From JAODBJ01 sp963782465 (GTDB lineage: Bacteria; Actinomycetota; Acidimicrobiia; IMCC26256; PALSA-610): DNA of 64,000 nucleotides. Under the pieces are notes generated by a model that ran no database searches, was not told where the DNA came from, and worked only from the letters and a program-made list of their open reading frames with translations. The position numbers and the translations under genes are program-made. The stretch lies in NCBI GenBank assembly GCA_963782465.1, contig CAWAJR010000007.1, positions 1 through 64,000 on the forward strand, written 5' to 3'. This document shows, piece by piece, positions 26,128-37,265 of the stretch (its first letter is position 1; every line of letters begins with the position of its first letter).

Positions 26128-28092
26128 GTGCAACCCAACCAATCTCGACGTGTCGCGGTCGAGCACGTCTCTCCCGACGTCGATGGGGGCGTGTTCGCGG
26201 CCAAGCGGGTTACCGGCGACACCGTCGGTGTGACCGCCGCGGTCTTTGCCGACGGCCACAATCTCATCGCCGCGATCATCGAGTTCCGCCACCGCGACGA
26301 GCAGGAGTGGCGCCGCGCGCCGATGGCCGAGCTCGGCAACGACGTGTGGAGCGGCACCTTCCGGGTCGAGCGCGTCGGCGAGTACCGCTTCCGGATCGTC
26401 GCCTGGATCGACCGTCTCGCCACCTGGGCCGAAGGGTTCCGGCGGAAGCTCGAGGCCGACCAGGACGTCACGCTCGATCGGGCGGAAGGCGCCGCCCTCC
26501 TCGACGAGGTGGCCAAGCGCGCCGCGGACCGCGACGCCGAAGCGCTCGGGAAACTCGCCGGCCGCCTGCGTGACCGGCCGGGCAAGGGCGCCGACAAGCG
26601 CACGCTCGCCGCGCTCGCCCGAGCCGTCGAAACGGGCCGTTCATATCCCGACCGCGCCGCCGCGACCGTGTACGACGCGACATCGCCGGTCTGGGTCGAC
26701 CGGGCACTCGCGAACTGCGGTGCCTGGTACGAATTGTTCCCCCGCTCGGCATCACCCGACCCGGCGCGGCCGGGGACGCTGCGCGATGTGATCGACCGGC
26801 TGCCGTACGTCGCCGAACTCGGGTTCGACGTGCTGTACCTCCCGCCGATCCATCCCATCGGTTCATCGCATCGCAAGGGCGCCAACAACGCGAAAGAAGC
26901 CGTGCCCGGCGAACCGGGGAGCCCGTGGGCGATCGGCTCGGGTCGCGGTGGCCACACCGCCGTCGACCCGCAACTCGGCACCCTCGCCGACGTGTCGCGC
27001 CTCGTGCGCGAAGCGCGAAAGCACGACATCGACGTCGCGCTCGACATCGCGTTCCAGTGCTCGCCCGATCATCCGTGGGTGAAAGAACACCCGCAATGGT
27101 TCCGTCACCGCCCCGACGGCTCGATCGCGTACGCGGAGAACCCGCCGAAGAAATACGAAGACATCTACCCGATCGATTTCGACACCGACGACTGGCCCGC
27201 GCTGTGGGACGCCCTCGCCGACGTCGTGCGGTTCTGGATCGGTCGGGGGGTGCGCGTGTTCCGCGTCGACAACCCGCACACCAAACCGTTCGAGTTCTGG
27301 CAGTGGCTCATCGCCGACATCCGGGAGACCAAGCCCGATGTGATCTTCCTCGCCGAGGCGTTCACCCGCCCGCACGTGATGCACCGGCTGGCGAAGGTCG
27401 GCTTCTCGCAGTCGGTCACGTACTTCACCTGGCGCACCGCCAAGTGGGAACTCACCGAGTACTTCAACGAGCTCGCCCACGGGCCGGGCGCCCAGTACTT
27501 CCGCCCGAACGTCTGGCCCAACACGCCCGACATCCTCCACGAGACGTTGCAGCACGGGAGCCGGGGCACGTTCATGGCCCGTTTCGTGCTCGCCGCCTGC
27601 CTGAGCTCGGCCTACGGCATCTACGGTCCGGTCTTCGAACTGATGCTGCGCGAGCCACGCTCGGAAGGCAGCGAGGAGTACCGCGACTCCGAGAAGTACG
27701 AGGTGCGGCACTGGGACCTCGACGCCCCGTGGAGCCTGCGACACTTCATCGCCCGCGTCAACGGGATCCGGCGCCGGCATCCGGCCCTGCAACGCAACGA
27801 CACGCTGCGCTTCCACGGCATCGACAACGACCAACTGATCTGCTGGACCAAACGGAGTGGCGACGACGTCGTGCTGTGCATCGTGAACCTCGACCCGTGG
27901 CATACGCAGAGCGGATGGACCGACCTCGACCTCGGCGCGCTCGGTCTCGACTGGTCCGGGGCCTACCTCGCCCACGACCTCCTCACCGAAGCGCGTTACA
28001 CCTGGGATGGCCCGAACAACTTCGTGTCGCTCGACCCCGCGTCGGTACCCGCGCACGTGTTGCACCTCGCGCCGCTCGGCGCCGCGCAGTGA
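26128..28092 (+). CDS. glgE: Alpha-1,4-glucan:maltose-1-phosphate maltosyltransferase
   Basis: A 654-residue GH13_3 enzyme; GTG 26128 is chosen because AGGAAGCAGG precedes it and the protein signature starts soon after. N-terminal beta-sandwich (IIEFRHRDEQEWRRAPM), then the barrel with YLPPIHPIG, the GlgE signature VFRVDNPHTKP (nucleophile Asp near residue 379) and acid FLAEAFTRP (near 410). GlgE adds maltose from maltose-1-phosphate to the non-reducing end of alpha-1,4-glucan. The GTGA overlap couples it to treS/mak, whose kinase domain makes its substrate. Confidence 0.95.
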   Translation: MQPNQSRRVAVEHVSPDVDGGVFAAKRVTGDTVGVTAAVFADGHNLIAAIIEFRHRDEQEWRRAPMAELGNDVWSGTFRVERVGEYRFRIVAWIDRLATWAEGFRRKLEADQDVTLDRAEGAALLDEVAKRAADRDAEALGKLAGRLRDRPGKGADKRTLAALARAVETGRSYPDRAAATVYDATSPVWVDRALANCGAWYELFPRSASPDPARPGTLRDVIDRLPYVAELGFDVLYLPPIHPIGSSHRKGANNAKEAVPGEPGSPWAIGSGRGGHTAVDPQLGTLADVSRLVREARKHDIDVALDIAFQCSPDHPWVKEHPQWFRHRPDGSIAYAENPPKKYEDIYPIDFDTDDWPALWDALADVVRFWIGRGVRVFRVDNPHTKPFEFWQWLIADIRETKPDVIFLAEAFTRPHVMHRLAKVGFSQSVTYFTWRTAKWELTEYFNELAHGPGAQYFRPNVWPNTPDILHETLQHGSRGTFMARFVLAACLSSAYGIYGPVFELMLREPRSEGSEEYRDSEKYEVRHWDLDAPWSLRHFIARVNGIRRRHPALQRNDTLRFHGIDNDQLICWTKRSGDDVVLCIVNLDPWHTQSGWTDLDLGALGLDWSGAYLAHDLLTEARYTWDGPNNFVSLDPASVPAHVLHLAPLGAAQ

Positions 28093-31000
28093 CGACCCGG
28101 AGCGCCGCTTCCCGGCGCGCGGTTTCCGCGCCCCTGATCACGCCCGACCCGACCTGGTACCAGGACGCCGTCATCTACGAACTGCACGTGCGGGCGTTCT
28201 TCGACAGTGACGCCGACGGCATCGGCGATTTCGGGGGGCTCGCGCAGCGCCTCGACTATCTCCAAGACCTCGGCGTGACCGCGCTGTGGCTGCTCCCGTT
28301 CTACCCGTCACCCCTGCGTGACGAGGGGTACGACTCCGCCGACTACCGGGGTATCCACCCCGACTACGGCACGCTGCGCCAATTCCGCCGCTTCCTCGAC
28401 GAGGCGCACCGGAGAGGCCTGCGGGTCATCACCGAGCTGGTGCTCAACCACACCTCCGACCAGCACCCGTGGTTCCAACGGGCGCGCCATTCGCCCGCCG
28501 GTTCGCGCCAGCGCGACTGGTACGTGTGGAGCGACGACCCGAACAAGTACCGCGACGCGCGCATCATCTTCCGCGACTTCGAGCAGTCGAACTGGACGTG
28601 GGACGCGGTCGCGAACCAGTACTACTGGCATCGTTTCTACAGCCACCAGCCGGACCTCAACTACGACAACCCCGAGGTGCGGCGCGAGATGCTGCGCACC
28701 GTCGAGTACTGGCTCGACATGGGTGTCGACGGGCTGCGGCTCGACGCCGTGCCCTATCTCTTCGAGCGCGAAGGCACATCGTGCGAGAACCTGCCCGAGA
28801 CGCACGACTTCCTGCGTGAAGTGCGGCGCATCGTCGACGAACGTTTCGAGTCGCGCATGCTGCTCGCCGAGGCGAACCAGTGGCCGGAAGACGCGGTCGA
28901 GTACTTCGGCGACGCGAACGAGTGCCACATGGCGTTCCACTTCCCGGTGATGCCGCGGCTGTTCATGGGGTTGCGGATGGAAGATCGCTTCCCGATCAGC
29001 GACATCCTGCGCCAGACCCCGGAGCCGCCCCCCGGTTGCCAGTGGGCGGTCTTCCTGCGCAACCACGACGAGCTCACCCTCGAGATGGTCACCGACGAAG
29101 AGCGCGACTACATGTACCGCGCCTACGCCAACGACCCGCAGATGCGGATCAATCTCGGGATCCGCCGCCGGCTCGCGCCGCTCCTGCACAACCATCGCCA
29201 GAAGATCGAGTTGATGCACGGGTTGTTGTGCTCGCTCCCGGGCACACCGGTGCTCTATTACGGCGACGAGATCGGCATGGGTGACAACGTCTACCTCGGC
29301 GATCGCGACGGCGTCCGCACGCCGATGCAGTGGAGTGCCGATCGCAACGCGGGGTTCTCCACCACCAACCCGCAACGGCTGTACCTGCCCGCGGTGATCG
29401 ACCCCGAGTACCACTACGAAACGGTCAACGTCGAGGCGCAACTCGACAACCCCGACTCGTTGCTGTGGTGGGTGCGGCGGCTCATCGCGTTGCGTAAGCG
29501 CCACCGCGTGTTCGGGCGGGGGTCGGTCGAGCTGCTCTCGCCCGACAATCACCGCGTGCTGGCGTTCTTGCGCCGGGCGCGACCGAACGACCCCGAGAGC
29601 AGCAGCGATCGCGACCGCGACCGCACGGTGCTCGTGGTCGCCAACCTGTCGCGCTTCGCGCAGTACGTAGAACTCGATCTGTCGGAGTTCCGGGGCCGCC
29701 GGCCCGTCGAGCTCTTCGGGCACACCACGTTTCCCGCGATCGGTGAGCTTCCGTACCTGCTGACGCTCGGGCCGCACACGTTCTACTGGCTCGCGCTCGA
29801 CCCGGCGCGCTCCGAACTCACGATGACCGACACGAACGCAATGCCGGGGCTTGCCGCGCCCGGCCCGTGGACCGCGTTGTTCGAACGTCGTCACCGGCGT
29901 CCCTTCGAAACCGTGCTCCCGCGCCTGCTGCGCGCCCGGCGCTGGTTCGGCGGGAAGAGTCGCACGATCACCGGCGCTCGCATCGACGACTCGTTCTTGA
30001 TCCCGTTGCCGTTCGGTTGGCAGGGCGACGAGGAAAACGTCGCGAACCCGGAGCCGGTCGTGGTGCTGTTCGTGCGCGTCGAGTACCTCGACGGCGAACC
30101 CGAAACGTACGTCATGCCGGTGACGTTCATCGGGGGAGCCGCGGGCCAGCGGCTCGTCGAAGACGAGCCGGCCGCCGCGGTCGCGATCCTGCGGCCCGCC
30201 GAGGGCGAGACCGGGCTGCTCATCGACGCACACTGGGTTCCCGGGTTCGGGGCCGCGCTCGCGCAACTCGTCGCGCGACGCCGGCAACTGCGAGGCGAGC
30301 ACGGTTCGCTGGCCGGCGTCCCCAGCGCGTCGGGCGCGAACTACGTCGCGCGCACCGTCGTCGAGACCGGCGGCGCTTCAGTGCTTCGCGGTGAGCAGTC
30401 GAACACGTCGTTGGCCTTCGGCGAGCGCATGATCATGAAGACGTTGCGGCGGCTCGAACCGGGCGAGAACCCCGAGCTCGAGATGAGCCGGGTGCTCACC
30501 GACGATGTCGGCTTCCCCAACGCGCCCGCGTTGCTCGGCGCGCTCGTGTACCGGCGCGAACGGATGCCCGACGCATCGGTTGCCGTCGCGCACTGCTACG
30601 TCCCGCACGAGAACGACAGCTGGACGTGGTTCCTCGAGTTCGTGAGCCGCTACTTCGACGAAGTGCTCGCGCATCCCGACGCCCCGCTCGCCGTGGCGTT
30701 GGGCCACCCGCTCGCGCTCGTTCCCGGCCCGGCATCGCAGCCGCTCGAACAACTCACGCCCGGCGTGCTCGTCACCGCGGAATTGCTGGGGCGGCGGGTA
30801 GGCGAGTTGCACCGCGCGCTGGCCGCATCGCGCAATCCGGCGTTCGCTCCCGAGCCGGTGAACGGGCTTTCGCAACGGTCGACGTACCAGTCGATGCGCA
30901 ACGGGGCGTCGCGCGCGATGCGCGAGCTCGAACGGTCGATGCCGGGGCTCTCCGAAGCGGCCGCCGACGACGCCCGCTCCGTCCTCGCGCATTCCGACGC

Positions 31001-31550
31001 GCTGTTCGACCGGTTGCGCGCGCTCCTTGCGGCCCGCGGGGGGCAACGGATCCGGGTGCACGGCGATCTCCACCTCGGGCAGGTGCTGTCGACCGGGAAC
31101 GACTTCGTCATCCTCGACTTCGAGGGTGAGCCGGCCCGTACCTTGAGCGAGCGGCGGTTGAAACGGTCGCCGCTACGCGATGTCGCGGGGATGCTCCGGT
31201 CGTTCCACTACGCGGCCTACACCGCGATCCCCGAAGCCGTCGAACGAGGGCAGGTCCGGGAGGAACAACGGCGCGAACTGCTGGAAGACGCGGCCGAACG
31301 TTGGGTCGCGAACGTGTCGGCCGCCTTCCTCCGGGGGTATCTAGAGGCCATCGACGACACCGACCTGCTCCCACGCGACGCCGAGGCGTTGCGCATCTCA
31401 CTCGACGCGCACCTCATCGAGAAAGCCTGTTACGAGATCCGCTACGAACTCGATCACCGCCCCGACTACGTCGAAGTACCGATCGCCGGTGTGCGGCGAT
31501 TGCTGCTCCCCGAAGAGAACACGAGCGACCTGGAAGGTGTGCTGCCGTGA
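28089..31550 (+). CDS. treS: Trehalose synthase / maltokinase fusion (TreS-Mak)
   Basis: A 1153-residue fusion. Residues 1-575 are GH13_16 trehalose synthase: NHTSDQHPWFQ, nucleophile GVDGLRLDAVPYLF (about 216), acid LLAEANQWPED (about 258), FLRNHDELTLEM. Residues about 580-1153 are maltokinase (Pep2): LLRARRWFGGKSR, VLRGEQSNTSLAFG, catalytic RVHGDLHLGQVL (about 989) and VILDFEGEPART. TreS interconverts trehalose and maltose and Mak phosphorylates maltose for GlgE. The fused form is known in several actinobacteria. Overlaps both neighbours by 4 bases. Confidence 0.95.
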   Translation: MTTRSAASRRAVSAPLITPDPTWYQDAVIYELHVRAFFDSDADGIGDFGGLAQRLDYLQDLGVTALWLLPFYPSPLRDEGYDSADYRGIHPDYGTLRQFRRFLDEAHRRGLRVITELVLNHTSDQHPWFQRARHSPAGSRQRDWYVWSDDPNKYRDARIIFRDFEQSNWTWDAVANQYYWHRFYSHQPDLNYDNPEVRREMLRTVEYWLDMGVDGLRLDAVPYLFEREGTSCENLPETHDFLREVRRIVDERFESRMLLAEANQWPEDAVEYFGDANECHMAFHFPVMPRLFMGLRMEDRFPISDILRQTPEPPPGCQWAVFLRNHDELTLEMVTDEERDYMYRAYANDPQMRINLGIRRRLAPLLHNHRQKIELMHGLLCSLPGTPVLYYGDEIGMGDNVYLGDRDGVRTPMQWSADRNAGFSTTNPQRLYLPAVIDPEYHYETVNVEAQLDNPDSLLWWVRRLIALRKRHRVFGRGSVELLSPDNHRVLAFLRRARPNDPESSSDRDRDRTVLVVANLSRFAQYVELDLSEFRGRRPVELFGHTTFPAIGELPYLLTLGPHTFYWLALDPARSELTMTDTNAMPGLAAPGPWTALFERRHRRPFETVLPRLLRARRWFGGKSRTITGARIDDSFLIPLPFGWQGDEENVANPEPVVVLFVRVEYLDGEPETYVMPVTFIGGAAGQRLVEDEPAAAVAILRPAEGETGLLIDAHWVPGFGAALAQLVARRRQLRGEHGSLAGVPSASGANYVARTVVETGGASVLRGEQSNTSLAFGERMIMKTLRRLEPGENPELEMSRVLTDDVGFPNAPALLGALVYRRERMPDASVAVAHCYVPHENDSWTWFLEFVSRYFDEVLAHPDAPLAVALGHPLALVPGPASQPLEQLTPGVLVTAELLGRRVGELHRALAASRNPAFAPEPVNGLSQRSTYQSMRNGASRAMRELERSMPGLSEAAADDARSVLAHSDALFDRLRALLAARGGQRIRVHGDLHLGQVLSTGNDFVILDFEGEPARTLSERRLKRSPLRDVAGMLRSFHYAAYTAIPEAVERGQVREEQRRELLEDAAERWVANVSAAFLRGYLEAIDDTDLLPRDAEALRISLDAHLIEKACYEIRYELDHRPDYVEVPIAGVRRLLLPEENTSDLEGVLP

Positions 31551-33542
31551 CCGCGCGCGTGCGAGCACTGCACACGCTGGCCAAGGCGTACGGCGTGCAA
31601 CGGCAGTGGAAGTCGTTCGACGGCCGGCGGGTCACGACGAACGACGACACGCTCGTCGAGCTCCTGCGCGGGCTCGGCGCGCCACTCGACGACACCGCCG
31701 GTGCACCCGACGCATTGCGGGCGGTCCAGGCGGCCCGAAGTGCAACCGTCGTACCGCCCGTCGTCGTGCAGCCGAGCGACACGGCGTTCACGATCGACGT
31801 ACGGCTCCCCACCGAGACGGCCACACTCGATGCCTTCGCCGTCACCCTCGAAGACGGCACGACGATCGAATCATCGCCGCCGCAAGCCGCGTTCGACGAG
31901 GAAGCGCCGGCCGAACCACACGTTCTCCGGCTGCGGATGCCCGAGCCGCTCGGCGCCGGTGTGCACCGCCTGCACGTCGAAGTGGGCGGCGTTCCCGGCG
32001 ATGCAACAGTGCTCGCCGCGCCCGCCCGCGCTCGGGCGGGTGATCGCCGCTTCGGGGTGTTCGCCCCGCTGTACGCGTTGCACGACGACGAACGGCGAGC
32101 CACCGGCGATCTCGCGACGTTCGAGCGGTTCTCGCGCTGGGCGAGTTCGTGCGGTGCAACCGTGATCGGCACGCTGCCGCTGCTCGCAACCTTCTTCGGC
32201 GCCGGCCGGGAGCCGAGCGACCCCAGCCCGTACGCGCCGGTGAGCCGGCGGCACTGGAACGAGGTATACCTCGACCTCGCCGCGGTACCAGAAGTGGACG
32301 GTGCTGCGGTCGCCGAACCCTCGCCCGGCGAGTACGTCGATCTCGTTGCCCTCGCCGCCCGGAAGCGGATCGTGCTCGAGGCCGCGCTCGGCCGGCTCGA
32401 GCGACTGCCCGCCCGCCGCACCGCGTTCGCCGCGTTCCTCGAGGCTCGTCCCGATGTCGTCGCGTACGCACGGTTCCGCGCCGCGACCGAACTCGGCGTG
32501 GCCGGCGGCCGCGACCCGGCGGTCGGCATCGAGCACCCCGTCGCTCGCTATCACGCGTACGCGCAATGGCTGATCGAGGCGCAACTCGACGAGTGCAACC
32601 GCCGCCTTGCCCGCCGCGACCAGGAGCTGTACCTCGACCTGCCGATCGGTGCGCACCCGCTGGGGTTCGACGTCGCGAGCGAAGCCGCGCTCTTCGCCCA
32701 CGACGCGTCGGTCGGCGCGCCGCCCGACCAGTTCTTCCGCGCCGGCCAGAACTGGGGCTTCCCGCCGGTGCTCCCCGAAGCCGCGCGCGAGCGGTTACCG
32801 CTACCTCCGCGAATGCTTCGCCGCGCATTTCCGTGTCGCGCGCCGCTTGCGCGTCGATCACATCCTCGGGTTCCATCGTCTGTGGTGGGTGCCGAACGGG
32901 CACGCGGCCGGCGACGGCGCGTACGTGCACTACCGGGCCGATGAGCAGTACGCCCTGCTCACGATCGAGGCTGCCCGAGCCGGCGCGCGCGTCGTGGGGG
33001 AGAACCTCGGCACCGTTCCGCCCGAGACCAACCGCGCCCTGCGCCGGCACGGCATCTTGGGGATGTACGTCGTGCCCTTCGAACTTCACCCCGGCGGCGA
33101 ACCGCCGCTGCGGCGACCCGGGACGCGCGAACTGGCGTGCCTCGATACGCACGACACCGCGACCTTCGCCGCGTACTGGCGCGACCTCGACGTCGAGTCG
33201 CGCGACGCGATGATCGCGCTCCTGCGCGACGCGCGGCTGCTGGCCGCGACCTGCGACACGCCACCCCCGATCGACGTGCTCGGCGCGCTGCTCGCGTACT
33301 TGGGGAGCACGCGTGCCGAACTCGTGCTCGCCACCCTCGAAGATCTCTGGCTGGAGCCCGAGGCGCAGAACGCGCCGGGGGTTCCCGCAGCCGAACGACC
33401 GAACTTCCGCCGCCGGGCCGCCCGGTCGCTCGACGAGATCGAGGCGTCGGGCGTCGAAAGCGGCCTGCTGGGCCGCCTCGACGAGGCCCGGCGCGGCACG
33501 CGCCGGCGGCGCGCGACCCTGGCCCGAGGAGGCACGAAATGA
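31547..33542 (+). CDS. malQ: 4-alpha-glucanotransferase (amylomaltase, GH77), frameshifted
   Basis: About 664 residues after correction. N-terminal domain (ALHTLAKAYGVQRQWKSFDG), then PYAPVSRRHWNEVYLDL, catalytic LRVDHILGFHRLWWVPNG (nucleophile Asp), VVGENLGTVPPE (acid Glu) and CLDTHDTATFAAYW. The frame changes at about 32790, in CCGCGCGCGAGC, between PPVLPEAARE and GYRYLRECFAAHF; all domains are otherwise intact. MalQ disproportionates maltodextrins. GTG start overlaps treS/mak; the stop overlaps the glgB ATG. Confidence 0.88.
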
Positions 33543-35439
33543 GCGACATCGACGAGCTCGTGAGCGCCGACGACGTCTACCTCTTCAACGAGGGCCGGCA
33601 CTTCCGCCTCTACGACCACTTGGGCGCCCACTGCCGCGAGGATGGCGTGCATTTCGCGGTGTGGGCCCGAACGCGCAGGCCGTCTCGGTCGTCGGTGACC
33701 GCAACGGATGGGATCCCGGTTCCAACGCATTGCACCCCCGTGAGTCGTCGGGGATCTGGATCGGGCACCTCGACGGCTGGGGTGTCGGAGATCATTACAA
33801 GTTCCACATCGAATCGCGCACCGGTTACCGCGTCGACAAGGCCGACCCGTTCGCGTTCGTGTCGGAAGAGCCTCCCGCGACCGCGTCGGTCATCGCGCCG
33901 ATGGGCTACGAATGGCAAGACGGTGAGTGGATGCAAAGCCGTGGCGCGCACCAGCGTCTCGACGGGCCGATCTCGATCTACGAACTGCATCTCGGGTCGT
34001 GGCGGCGCGGTCCCAACGGGGAGCGGCTGGGCTACCGGGAGATCGCGCCGCTGCTCGCTCAGCACATGAAGGACCACGGGTTCACCCACGTCGAGCTGCT
34101 CCCGATCATGGAGCACCCGTTCTACGGGTCGTGGGGCTACCAGACCACGGGCTATTTCGCCCCCACCAGCCGTTACGGCTGGCCGACCGACTTCATGGCG
34201 TTCGTCGACCACCTCCACCAGGAAGGGATCGGTGTCATCCTCGACTGGGTGCCGTCGCACTTCCCTTCCGACGAGCACGCGCTCGGGTACTTCGACGGTA
34301 CGCACCTCTACGAGCACGCCGACCCGAAACAAGGGTTCCACCCCGACTGGAACAGCCTTATCTTCAACTACGGGCGCCCCGAAGTCCGTTCGTTCCTGAT
34401 CAGCAGCGCGTGCTTCTGGCTCGACCGGTACCACGCCGACGGGCTCCGAGTCGACGCGGTCGCGTCGATGCTCTACCTCGACTACTCGCGTAACGAGGGC
34501 GAGTGGGTGCCGAACCGCTACGGCGGTCGTGAGAACCTCGAAGCGATCTCGCTGCTGCGCGAACTCAACGAGGAGGTGTACAGCACGTACCCCGATGTGC
34601 AGACCTACGCCGAAGAATCGACCGCGTGGCCGATGGTGTCGCGGCCGACCTATCTCGGCGGCCTCGGTTTCGGCATGAAGTGGGACATGGGGTGGATGCA
34701 CGACACGCTGCAGCACATGTCGCGCGATCCGATCCATCGCCACTTCCACTACAACGAGCTCACGTTCCGAGCGATCTATGCGGGCAGCGAGAACTACGTG
34801 CTGCCGCTCTCACACGACGAGGTCGTGCACGGCAAGGGTTCGCTCTTGTCGAAGATGCCGGGCGACGAGTGGCAGAAGCTCGCGAACCTCCGCCTGCTGC
34901 TCGCATACCAGTGGGCGTTGCCGGCCAAGAAGCTCTTGTTCATGGGGGCCGAGGTCGGGCAGTGGGGCGAGTGGAACCACGAGGGAACCGTCGAATGGCA
35001 CCTGAACGACGACGACGCGCACGCCGGTATCGGCCGGTTGCTCGGCGACCTCAACGCGTTGCTGCGGCGGGAACCCGCCCTCTCCGAACAGGACACCGAC
35101 TGGCACGGTTTCCAGTGGGCGGTCGCCGACGACGCCGACAACAGCACGCTCGCGTTCATCCGCTACGCGAAAGACGGTTCGCCGGTCCTCTGGGTGGGCA
35201 ACTTCACACCCATGCCCCGTTACAACTACCGGACGCCCGTACCCGCCGGCGGGCGATGGCTGGAAGTGTGCAACACCGACGCCGCCGTCTACGGCGGGAG
35301 CGGCACCGGCAACTTCGGCGGTGTCGACGCGCTGCCCGTGCCGGTACGCGAGCACTACTGGTCGCTCACCATCACCGTGCCGCCGCTCGGCGCCCTCTTC
35401 TTCCGCCCCGAACGACAGGCGTCGATAGGTATCGAATAG
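33539..35439 (+). CDS. glgB: 1,4-alpha-glucan branching enzyme (GH13_9), frameshifted
   Basis: About 633 residues; AGGAGG precedes ATG 33539. N-terminal CBM48 part: LYDHLGAHCREDGVHFAVWA then PNAQAVSVVGDRNGWDPGSN in a second frame, with one C missing from a CCC run near 33666. Barrel motifs: YELHLGSWRR, ADGLRVDAVASMLYLDY (nucleophile), TYAEESTAWPM (acid), PLSHDEVVHGKGSL. It makes alpha-1,6 branches in the glucan extended by GlgE. Its last codons lie within palindrome copy B. Confidence 0.9.
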
Positions 35440-35455
35440 CGATGCCTATCGACGC
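35419..35455. repeat. Palindrome copy B, spanning the glgB stop and treZ start
   Basis: Arms GCGTCGATAGGTATCG (35419-35434) and CGATGCCTATCGACGC (35440-35455) pair at 15 of 16 positions plus one wobble, with AATAG between. The core matches copies A and C. It covers the last glgB codons and stop (35437-35439) and the proposed treZ ATG (35442). Confidence 0.8.
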
Positions 35456-37265
35456 ACGTAGGCCGGGGGCGCTGGTCGAGGGTGACGCGACCCGGTTCGC
35501 GGTGTGGGCGCCGTTGCACGAACGCGTGGAGCTGGCGCTCGACGGCGCGCCCGCCGTCGGTATGCACGCGTCGGGCGACGGCTGGTTCGAGTTCACGCTC
35601 GACGGGAACCGGCACGGGTCGCGCTACTGGTACCGCCTCAACGGCGACCCGGTCGCCGACCCGGCGTCGCGCTGGCAACCCGACGGCGTGCACGGAGCGT
35701 CGGCGGTGTACGCGCCCGACTTTCCGTGGACCGACGGGAGTTGGAACGGGCCGCCGTTGCCCGACTACGTGATCTCCGAGGTGCACATCGGCACCTACAC
35801 CGAGGAAGGGACGTTCGACGCCGCGATCGAACATCTTCCCGAACTGGTCGACGTCGGTGTGACCGCGATCGAGTGCATGCCCGTTGCGCAGTTCCCCGGT
35901 GGCCGTAATTGGGGCTACGACGGTGTCTTCCCGTACGCGGTGCAGAACACCTACGGCGGTCCCGACGCGCTGAAGCGCTTCGTCGACGCCGCGCACGGTG
36001 CCGGGCTCGCCGTCGTGCTCGACGTCGTCTACAACCATCTCGGGCCCGAAGGGAACGGGTTGCCTCGCTTCGGGCCGTACTTCACCGATCGTTACCGGAC
36101 GCCATGGGGCGACGCGCTCAACTTCGACGGCGCGGAGAGCGACACGGTCCGCGCGTTCTTCGTGCACAATGCGCTGCAGTGGGTCGACGAGTACCACGTC
36201 GACGCGTTGCGCCTCGACGCCGTGCACGCGATCGTCGACCCGAGCGCGTTCCCCTTCGTCGAGCAACTCGCCGCCGCCGTGCACCGTGTCGCGGCGGAGC
36301 AGGGCCGGCGCGTGCAGGTGATCGCCGAGAGCGCTGCCAACGATTCGCGCGTGATCAGGAGCGAGGCCGACGGCGGCCTCGGCTGCGACGCCCAGTGGAG
36401 CGACGATTTCCACCACGCGCTCCACGTGCTCCTCACCGGTGAGGCGGCGGCGTATTACGCCGACTTCGGCACCGTTTCCGACCTCGCCGACGCGTACCGC
36501 GGCGGCTACACGTACGCGGGTCGCTACTCGAAATTCCGCCGGCGTTCGCACGGTCGGAGCGCGGCCGGGCTGCCGGGCGAACGGTTCGTGGTGTGCGCAC
36601 AGAACCACGACCAGATCGGCAACCGCCCGGCGGGCGACCGCCTCGCCGCGCTCATCGATACCGAAGGCCTGATGGTGGCCGCGGCAGCCGTGCTGGCCGC
36701 GCCGTTCGTGCCACTGATGTTCATGGGGGAGGAGTACGGCGAACGCGCGCCGTTCCCGTACTTCGTCAGCCATACGGACCCCGAGCTGGTCGAGGCGGTG
36801 CGCGAGGGGCGTCGGGCCGAGTTCGCGTCCTTCCACGCCGCGGGCGCAGCGGGCGACGTCGCCGACCCGCAGGACGAGGAGACGTTCCGCGCCGCGATCC
36901 TCGACCGCCGGCTGCGCACGAAGGAACCGCATGCCCGGTTGCTGGCGTGGTACCGCGAACTCCTCCGGCTGCGCCGCGAGGTTCCCGCGCTCGCCCGTCT
37001 CGACCCCGCGCGCACGCGAACGGAGGTCGACGAGCAGGCGCGCACCCTGGTGTTGCGGCGCACGGCGGGCGACGACGAAGCGATCGTCGTGCTCGCGTTC
37101 GCCGCGGGCGGCACCGATGTGACCGTGCCGCTCACGCTCGACGGTCGCTGGAGCAGCGTGCTCGATTCGTGCCCGGGTCGAGTACCCGACGATCTCGCGC
37201 TGGCCGGCGCCGTCGAACTCGTCCGGCCCCCGCGTTCGGCTCTCGTGCTGCGCCGCCGGCCATGA
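35442..37265 (+). CDS. treZ: Malto-oligosyltrehalose trehalohydrolase
   Basis: A 607-residue GH13_10 enzyme. FAVWAPLHERVELALDG is the N-terminal domain; the barrel shows VISEVHIGTYTEEGTFDAAI, GVTAIECMPVAQFPGGRNWG, DALRLDAVHAI (nucleophile), VIAESAAND (acid) and CAQNHDQIGNRPAGDR. It releases trehalose from maltooligosyl-trehalose made by TreY. ATG 35442 lies inside palindrome B and has no clear ribosome-binding site, so translation may depend on glgB or a different start. Its stop overlaps the treY ATG. Confidence 0.92.
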   Translation: MPIDARRPGALVEGDATRFAVWAPLHERVELALDGAPAVGMHASGDGWFEFTLDGNRHGSRYWYRLNGDPVADPASRWQPDGVHGASAVYAPDFPWTDGSWNGPPLPDYVISEVHIGTYTEEGTFDAAIEHLPELVDVGVTAIECMPVAQFPGGRNWGYDGVFPYAVQNTYGGPDALKRFVDAAHGAGLAVVLDVVYNHLGPEGNGLPRFGPYFTDRYRTPWGDALNFDGAESDTVRAFFVHNALQWVDEYHVDALRLDAVHAIVDPSAFPFVEQLAAAVHRVAAEQGRRVQVIAESAANDSRVIRSEADGGLGCDAQWSDDFHHALHVLLTGEAAAYYADFGTVSDLADAYRGGYTYAGRYSKFRRRSHGRSAAGLPGERFVVCAQNHDQIGNRPAGDRLAALIDTEGLMVAAAAVLAAPFVPLMFMGEEYGERAPFPYFVSHTDPELVEAVREGRRAEFASFHAAGAAGDVADPQDEETFRAAILDRRLRTKEPHARLLAWYRELLRLRREVPALARLDPARTRTEVDEQARTLVLRRTAGDDEAIVVLAFAAGGTDVTVPLTLDGRWSSVLDSCPGRVPDDLALAGAVELVRPPRSALVLRRRP

